Source of the DNA: Bacteroidales bacterium
Lineage (GTDB): Bacteria > Bacteroidota > Bacteroidia > Bacteroidales > UBA12077
Length of the DNA: 10,621 nt
Assembly: GCA_030635365.1 (NCBI GenBank)
Contig: DAOVYZ010000060.1
Span: 1 to 10,621, forward strand
Reading direction: 5' to 3'
In this document: one piece after another, positions 6,095 to 10,621 of the stretch
Position numbering within the stretch: position 1 is the stretch's first letter
How the letters are laid out: every line of letters starts with the position of its first letter
The notes under the pieces: model-generated
What the model saw: only the letters and a program-made list of their open reading frames with translations
The model's database searches: none
What the model was told of the DNA's origin: nothing
Made by a program: the position numbers and the translations under genes

Positions 6095-9067
6095 ATGAAA
6101 ATACGATACTTTGTTATTGCATGTTCATTATTTTGCTTTAATCTATTCATAAATCAAAATAGTTACGGACAATTAGGAGTCTACGCAGCCGGTGATGGTG
6201 CCGGGTTTAGCAATTCTTCCGGAGATTTTAACACTTTTCTAGGAGATTCTGCGGGATATACAAATACAACCGGTTTGTATAATACTTTTATTGGTTATCG
6301 GGCAGGATATAGTTTAGCTTTTGCATCATTCACACAAAGCGATAATACAATTATAGGCGCAGAAGCTATGGGAGGAACTCCTGTTTCTGTGAGTAGTACT
6401 GATAATGTAATCATTGGGAAGATGGCAGGCTACAATCATTATGGTACCGATGTGGTAATTATTGGAACACATGCCGGATATTATAATGAGAATGGGGCAG
6501 ATGTTGTTTTTGTAGGTGAGGAGGCTGGTTTTTTCAATACGGAGGGAGATGATAATGTGTTTGTTGGTGAAGATGCCGGATATAATAATACCACAGCAAG
6601 TGATAATACTTTTGTAGGAAATCAGGCAGGAAGAAGTAATTTAACCGGAACCAGAAATGCTTTTTTTGGAAATGAAGCCGGATGGGATAATAAAGGAGAC
6701 AGGAATACTTTTATTGGAGATTCCGCCGGTGTTGACGTAGGTGTCGGGCATCATAATACTTTTGTAGGTCAAGCTTCCGGTTCGTGTACAGAACATGCAG
6801 ATTATAATACTTTTATTGGCTCTAACGCAGGTTGGGACAATAACAGGACCGATGAAACTAATAATGCTAACTACAATACTTATTTAGGCTATAGGACAGG
6901 GTATACAAATCGAGAAGGACAATATAATGTGTTGCTTGGAGCCTTAACCGATTTTTCGAGTACTGCCATGGGAGGTAATGGAAGTACCAATAGCTACAAT
7001 ATCGGGATTGGTTATGATGCACTTATTAATGGCGAAAGAGTCTATTCATGTGTGATAGGTTCAAATGCAAGGGTATCCACTGACAATAGTTTTGTTATAG
7101 GAGGTACAACTTCTGTGACCAGGATGTCAGTAGGAATTGGAACTGATTCACCAAATCAAAATGCATCATTAGAACTTGCTGAAGATGATAAAGGATTTTT
7201 AATCACACGAATGTCCAATTCGGAAAAAACAACATTTACCAGCGCATTAAATGCTTCTGATGAAGGAATGATGGTGTATGATAGTACAAGTCAACATTTA
7301 AATGTTTGGAATGGCACTCAATGGACTACCAGTGGCATACAAAATCTGAATATTGTTAGTAATACACTATATATTAGCGATGGTAATTCTGTGAATTTGA
7401 GTCCTTATCTTGATAATACTGATGCTCAGGATCTAAGCTTAAGCAGTAATACACTTTCTTTAACCAATGATGGCACTACAGTTGATTTATCAGGATATTT
7501 AGATAATACCGATGCACAGGATTTAACGTTAACCACTAATACCTTAGCACTTACAAATGATGGGACGACAGTAGATTTATCGGGATACCTTGATAATACT
7601 GATGCTCAAGATTTAACATTAACTGGAAATATACTAGCCTTAACTAATGATGGCACTACTGTTGACTTATCCACATATTTAGATGATACTGATACAGATG
7701 ATCAAACATTAAACTTAAGTTCTAATACATTATCAATTGCCGATGGGAATTCAGTGGATTTAGCAGGTTATTTAGATAATACTGATGAGCAAGATCTTGG
7801 ATTATCAGGAAATACATTAAGTATTACCGGAGGAAATACCGTAGATTTAGGTGCATATATGGATAATACGGATGCGCAAGATTTAACCTTAACAGGAAAC
7901 ATCCTTGCGTTAACAAACGATGGTACTACTGTTGATTTATCTCCTTATCTTACTGATACAGATAACCAGACTCTCAGTCTAAGCTCAAATACATTATCAA
8001 TTGCTGATGGAAACTCTGTAGACTTAAGTCTTTATTTGGATGATACAGACACAGACGATCAGACTTTAAGCTTAATATCTAATGTTTTATCTATTACTGA
8101 TGGCAACTCTGTTGATTTAGCAGGATACATGGACAATACCGATTCGCAAGACTTAACCTTAACAGGTAATACACTTGCCTTAACAAACGATGGTACTACT
8201 ATTGATTTATCTCCTTATCTTACTGATACAGATGACCAGACACTGAGTTTAAACTCTAACACATTATCAATTGCAGACGGGAACTCTGTTGATTTAGGTG
8301 TTTATTTAGATGATACTGACGATCAAATTTTAAGCTTAATATCTAATGTTTTATCAATTACTGATGGCAACTCTATAGATTTAGCCGGATATATGGACAA
8401 TACAGACGAACAGAATCTGGCTTTTGATGGGACAAATTTATCTATCGTAGGAGGAAATTCCGTTAACATAAGCTCTTTAAAAGATGGTTTTGAAGCAAAT
8501 ACCGATGAGCAAATTTTAAGCATATCGGGAAATACAATATCAATTTCAAATGGAAATTCCATTGATATAAGTGCATCCATTAACAATACAGATGAACAGA
8601 ATCTTATTGGTGCTACCTTGACCGGAACTACATTACAAATTAATATTGAGAATGGTTCACCAGTATCGGTAGACCTTGCTCCACTACTTAGTAATATAAA
8701 TACAACTTTAGCAGATTATGAAAATAGAATAACCCAATTGGAAGCTGATGTGGCCTATCTTAAAACAACTGTAACGGAAACAAAAAGTGCGTTTATCGAA
8801 AATTCAGGAGCAGAACTATATCAAAATATTCCTAACCCGACAAATGGCACTACACGTATTCAGTTTTTTATTCCTCAAAATGTAAAAGAGGCATCATTAG
8901 TAATTTTCGATAACAAAGGAACGATTTATAATACTATCAAAATCAATAAAAGAGGACTTTCATATGTAGATTTAGCTACCGATAACCTAAGCCCCGGATT
9001 CTATTACTATAGTTTGATTATTGATGGACTTAATGCAGGGTCAAAGAAAATATCAATCGTGAAATAA
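6095..9067 (+). CDS. Secreted fibre/adhesin-like repeat protein with T9SS type A sorting domain
   Basis: This 990-residue protein is probably displayed at the cell surface. Residues 1 to about 25 are a Sec signal peptide (KIR, a hydrophobic core, then SYG before Q26). Residues 36-336 hold about 16 copies of an N-T-F-x-G-x-x-A-G motif spaced about 17 residues apart, like the beta-roll head repeats of YadA-type trimeric adhesins. A linker of a kind common in Bacteroidota fibre proteins (GIGTDSPNQNASLE, KGFLITRMS, WNGTQW; about 346-412) follows. Then come about 15 stalk repeats of 29-31 residues (414-865) built on NTDxQxLxLxxNxLxIxxGxxVDLxxY. A short heptad-like helix (about 866-893) could trimerise the chain. 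Residues about 905-990 are a type A sorting domain, with LYQNIPNPTNGTTRIQF near its start, LSPGFYYYSL, and a final KISIVK. That domain directs export through T9SS and is normally cleaved. An adhesin role is inference from this architecture. It is a single gene ending at a shared terminator. Confidence 0.85.
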   Translation: MKIRYFVIACSLFCFNLFINQNSYGQLGVYAAGDGAGFSNSSGDFNTFLGDSAGYTNTTGLYNTFIGYRAGYSLAFASFTQSDNTIIGAEAMGGTPVSVSSTDNVIIGKMAGYNHYGTDVVIIGTHAGYYNENGADVVFVGEEAGFFNTEGDDNVFVGEDAGYNNTTASDNTFVGNQAGRSNLTGTRNAFFGNEAGWDNKGDRNTFIGDSAGVDVGVGHHNTFVGQASGSCTEHADYNTFIGSNAGWDNNRTDETNNANYNTYLGYRTGYTNREGQYNVLLGALTDFSSTAMGGNGSTNSYNIGIGYDALINGERVYSCVIGSNARVSTDNSFVIGGTTSVTRMSVGIGTDSPNQNASLELAEDDKGFLITRMSNSEKTTFTSALNASDEGMMVYDSTSQHLNVWNGTQWTTSGIQNLNIVSNTLYISDGNSVNLSPYLDNTDAQDLSLSSNTLSLTNDGTTVDLSGYLDNTDAQDLTLTTNTLALTNDGTTVDLSGYLDNTDAQDLTLTGNILALTNDGTTVDLSTYLDDTDTDDQTLNLSSNTLSIADGNSVDLAGYLDNTDEQDLGLSGNTLSITGGNTVDLGAYMDNTDAQDLTLTGNILALTNDGTTVDLSPYLTDTDNQTLSLSSNTLSIADGNSVDLSLYLDDTDTDDQTLSLISNVLSITDGNSVDLAGYMDNTDSQDLTLTGNTLALTNDGTTIDLSPYLTDTDDQTLSLNSNTLSIADGNSVDLGVYLDDTDDQILSLISNVLSITDGNSIDLAGYMDNTDEQNLAFDGTNLSIVGGNSVNISSLKDGFEANTDEQILSISGNTISISNGNSIDISASINNTDEQNLIGATLTGTTLQINIENGSPVSVDLAPLLSNINTTLADYENRITQLEADVAYLKTTVTETKSAFIENSGAELYQNIPNPTNGTTRIQFFIPQNVKEASLVIFDNKGTIYNTIKINKRGLSYVDLATDNLSPGFYYYSLIIDGLNAGSKKISIVK
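6200..7102 (+). repeat. Head repeats of about 17 residues within the fibre gene
   Basis: About 16 degenerate copies of N-T/V-F/I-x-G-x-x-A-G occur across residues 36-336. In the best-preserved part, repeats begin at residues 154, 171, 188, 204, 221 and 238, a period of 16-17. At the DNA level the copies have diverged (for example AATACTTTTATTGG and AATACTTTTGTAGG). This indicates an old, selected structural repeat rather than recent expansion. The periodicity fits a beta-roll or beta-solenoid. Confidence 0.75.
7334..8689 (+). repeat. Stalk repeats of 87-93 bp within the fibre gene
   Basis: About 15 in-frame repeats of 29-31 residues cover residues 414-865. The core reads D-N/D-T-D-x-Q-x-L-x-L-x-x-N-x-L-x-I/L-x-x-G-x-x-V-D-L-x-x-Y-L/M. 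Central copies are closely similar and terminal ones degenerate, the usual pattern when arrays grow and shrink from the middle. The Asp-rich turns and alternating hydrophobics suggest a beta-rich, possibly calcium-binding, extended stalk. Confidence 0.85.
7862..8398 (+). repeat. Tandem duplication of a three-repeat block (270 bp and 264 bp)
   Basis: Residues 590-679 and 680-767 are two consecutive copies of the same three-repeat cassette. At DNA level 7910-7970 and 8180-8240 differ at only 2 of 61 positions, offset by 270 bp. Further on the offset becomes 264 bp because the second copy lacks 6 bp (the extra Thr-Asp of DDTDTDDQ). This looks like a fairly recent segmental duplication by recombination or slippage. 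Confidence 0.8.
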
Positions 9068-9080
9068 ATACTAAAAGGAA

Positions 9081-9135
9081 CTGTCCAAAAAGAAGAAAAA
9101 ACTACAATTCTTTATTTTTTTAACTTTTTGGGCAG
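9081..9135. terminator. Shared convergent terminator hairpin
   Basis: CTGTCCAAAAAG (9081-9092) pairs with CTTTTTGGGCAG (9124-9135) over 12 bp with one wobble pair, around a 31-nt A/T-rich loop. AAAAAGAAG at 9087-9095 can alternatively pair with CTTCTTTTT at 9139-9147. T tracts lie within the loop and after the stem. It sits between the convergent fibre and helicase genes and could end both transcripts. The long loop makes it less canonical than the one at 5840. Confidence 0.6.
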
Positions 9136-9161
9136 CCTCTTCTTTTTTGTCGCTTTTCGCC

Positions 9162-10621
9162 CTAATCATCTCTAAATCTCTGAAAATCTTTATGCGCTAT
9201 CGCAAACTTAATGTCGTTATATGTAAATTCATCACCCAGTTTTTCCATTATAGCCCCCAGTTTTTCTGTATCTAGAAGTTCTGAAACCTTTAGTATTTGC
9301 TGTAATTTTAATTTACTAATAAATTTTTGCACATCAATTTTGCCTATAGATACATAATATGCCAAATGTCCTTCAATTGTAGATACGGCAAATGATCTTT
9401 CCGCTGCAATAGCTCCTACATCCCAACCTTCACAATACAATGCATAACTTATTTCTTTTGTATTTGCTTTTTTTTCTTTTGGAATTTTTTTACCTGCTTC
9501 TTTCTTTCTACCACTACTCTTACTACTTAATTCTACTTCCCTATCCTTTAGCGATGTAGTTCTATTTAAGGTTTCTTTCGAAAACTCAGTATCTTCAATT
9601 AACGCCTTAACCAAACCTTTAATTTTCTGGATTGTTATTAATTGCTTAAAGAATAATAACTCCACATCAGCTAATTCTTTGCAATATTTTTTTACACCTT
9701 TTTCACTTTCAACATTTGATATATGAGAAAAAACACTATGTGACAAATCTTTCAATAAAGGTTCAAAATATTCAACAGCAGCTTTTATTCGTTGATTCAG
9801 TTTTAACAAATACCCCTCATCATGTGTGTAAAAAATATGTTTTAATTCAGCCTGAAACTTATCTGCTACTTCTTTTACTTTTATTACTTCAACATTTAAA
9901 TCTTTAGCCCAGGCAAGATATTTTTGTTTAGCAGATTTCTTTACATCTTTTGAATAACTTTCTAAATGATAGTAAAACTGTCTTTTCATGACCGAAAAAT
10001 CAAAACTTTCCAAAACCACATCTTTTATGTATGCTTGAGAATCTGTTTTTAGTCTGGTTTGCAGCACTTCAGAGTCCAGTTTCTCTTCAGCAAATTCTTT
10101 CACAGCTATATCCTGATCCATTCCTTTTGTTGAAATTGGTTCGTTTAGTAACAAGCCATTTAAAGAAGTTAGTCGAGATAATGCAACATATATTTGCCCC
10201 GGGGCAAAAGCTCCTGAAACATCAATAATTGCTTTTTCGAAAGTTAAACCCTGACTCTTGTGAACGGTAATTGCCCATGCCAACTTGAGTGGGAAATGAG
10301 AAAATGTTCCCATTATTTTTTCATCAATTTCATTGTTCTCTTTATTCAGCGAATATCTTTTGTTTTCCCAAATATATTTTTCTACATATACATTTTCTGT
10401 TCCGTCTTCAAAACTTACTTCTACCGAATCTTTATCCAATTTAGACACCTTCCCAATTTTACCATTAAAATAAAGCCTTTCAGGCGATGGATCATTTTTA
10501 ATAAACATTACCTGTACTCCCTTTTTTAATTCCAGTGTATATTCTATTGGATATGAGTAGTCATTAAAATCTCCTTTTACTTCTGCATCGTATGAATATG
10601 ATTTTTCTTTTAATTTATTTA
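9162..10621 (-). CDS. Pif1/RecD2-like DNA helicase, C-terminal part (5' end outside the window)
   Basis: The frame stays open to the right edge, so the Met at 10508 is internal. It lies in the conserved LKKGVQVMFIKNDPS segment typical of Pif1-like helicases. Numbering from that Met, residues 71-125 hold the UvrD_C_2 helicase end: LAWAITVHKSQGLTF (motif V region) and IYVALSRLTSLNGLLL (motif VI with the Arg of ALSR). The Walker A and B motifs must lie beyond the edge. Residues 130-310 are charged and helical with no domain I recognise. After a Lys-rich linker (332-350), residues 351-398 look like the HTH_40 helix-turn-helix found at the C-terminus of RecQ. The segment LGDEFTYNDIKFAIAHKD resembles that module's end. 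The expected role is ATP-dependent 5'-3' DNA unwinding in replication, repair or recombination. The last codon is TAG. The gene converges on the fibre gene and shows no operon link here. Confidence 0.85.
   Translation of the reverse strand, partial: NKLKEKSYSYDAEVKGDFNDYSYPIEYTLELKKGVQVMFIKNDPSPERLYFNGKIGKVSKLDKDSVEVSFEDGTENVYVEKYIWENKRYSLNKENNEIDEKIMGTFSHFPLKLAWAITVHKSQGLTFEKAIIDVSGAFAPGQIYVALSRLTSLNGLLLNEPISTKGMDQDIAVKEFAEEKLDSEVLQTRLKTDSQAYIKDVVLESFDFSVMKRQFYYHLESYSKDVKKSAKQKYLAWAKDLNVEVIKVKEVADKFQAELKHIFYTHDEGYLLKLNQRIKAAVEYFEPLLKDLSHSVFSHISNVESEKGVKKYCKELADVELLFFKQLITIQKIKGLVKALIEDTEFSKETLNRTTSLKDREVELSSKSSGRKKEAGKKIPKEKKANTKEISYALYCEGWDVGAIAAERSFAVSTIEGHLAYYVSIGKIDVQKFISKLKLQQILKVSELLDTEKLGAIMEKLGDEFTYNDIKFAIAHKDFQRFRDD

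Noticed and set aside
7334..8689. Noncoding tandem repeat or CRISPR-like array
   Set aside because: All units are in frame, differ mostly at synonymous or conservative positions, and encode a regular protein repeat.
10506..10508. ATG at 10508 (minus strand) as the start of the helicase gene
   Set aside because: The same frame continues without a stop to the window edge and encodes the conserved segment just before this Met, so the true start is outside.
1..10621. tRNA, rRNA or known riboswitch genes
   Set aside because: I saw no T-loop/acceptor-stem combinations, rRNA-like blocks or recognisable riboswitch cores on either strand; this was by eye only.

Overview
The window looks like chromosomal DNA from an AT-rich member of the Bacteroidota. 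The best evidence is the gene at 6095-9067. It encodes a secreted repeat protein ending in a type IX secretion (T9SS) C-terminal sorting domain, a system confined essentially to that phylum. The weak or absent Shine-Dalgarno sequences at most starts and the Pif1-type helicase with a C-terminal helix-turn-helix on the right also fit. I cannot name a genus.

Layout, left to right. Positions 1 to about 98 are less AT-rich than what follows, contain small hairpins, and may be the end of a mobile element or structured repeat cut by the window edge. A hairpin terminator (295-320) follows, then a minus-strand gene for a two-HKD phospholipase D superfamily protein (359-1663). The divergent intergenic region 1664-2103 holds a perfect dyad (1732-1747) and a pair of 15-bp palindromic elements in inverted orientation (1800-1814 and 1854-1868). 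Next is a plus-strand operon: accD (2104-2931), accA (2976-3848) and a 651-residue fusion of an OadA/PycB-type carboxyltransferase with an AccB-like biotin carrier (3860-5815). It is closed by a strong terminator (5840-5871). The 990-residue fibre-like protein follows (6095-9067). A shared convergent hairpin (9081-9135) separates it from the minus-strand 3' part of a Pif1/RecD2-like helicase gene that runs off the right edge (9162-10621).

The carboxylase operon is the most interesting part. It encodes an acetyl-CoA-type carboxyltransferase (AccD plus AccA), an oxaloacetate/pyruvate carboxyltransferase and a biotin carrier, but no biotin carboxylase. These are the same functional parts as the Propionibacterium transcarboxylase (12S, 5S and 1.3S). 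That suggests the complex could move a carboxyl group from oxaloacetate to acetyl-CoA, giving pyruvate and malonyl-CoA without ATP. This is inference; AccC encoded elsewhere could equally serve the carrier. The AccD and AccA sequences look more like Firmicutes enzymes than the usual Bacteroidota housekeeping pair, as I remember those families, so this may be a second, horizontally acquired set.

The flanking genes show no evident functional link to the carboxylase operon.
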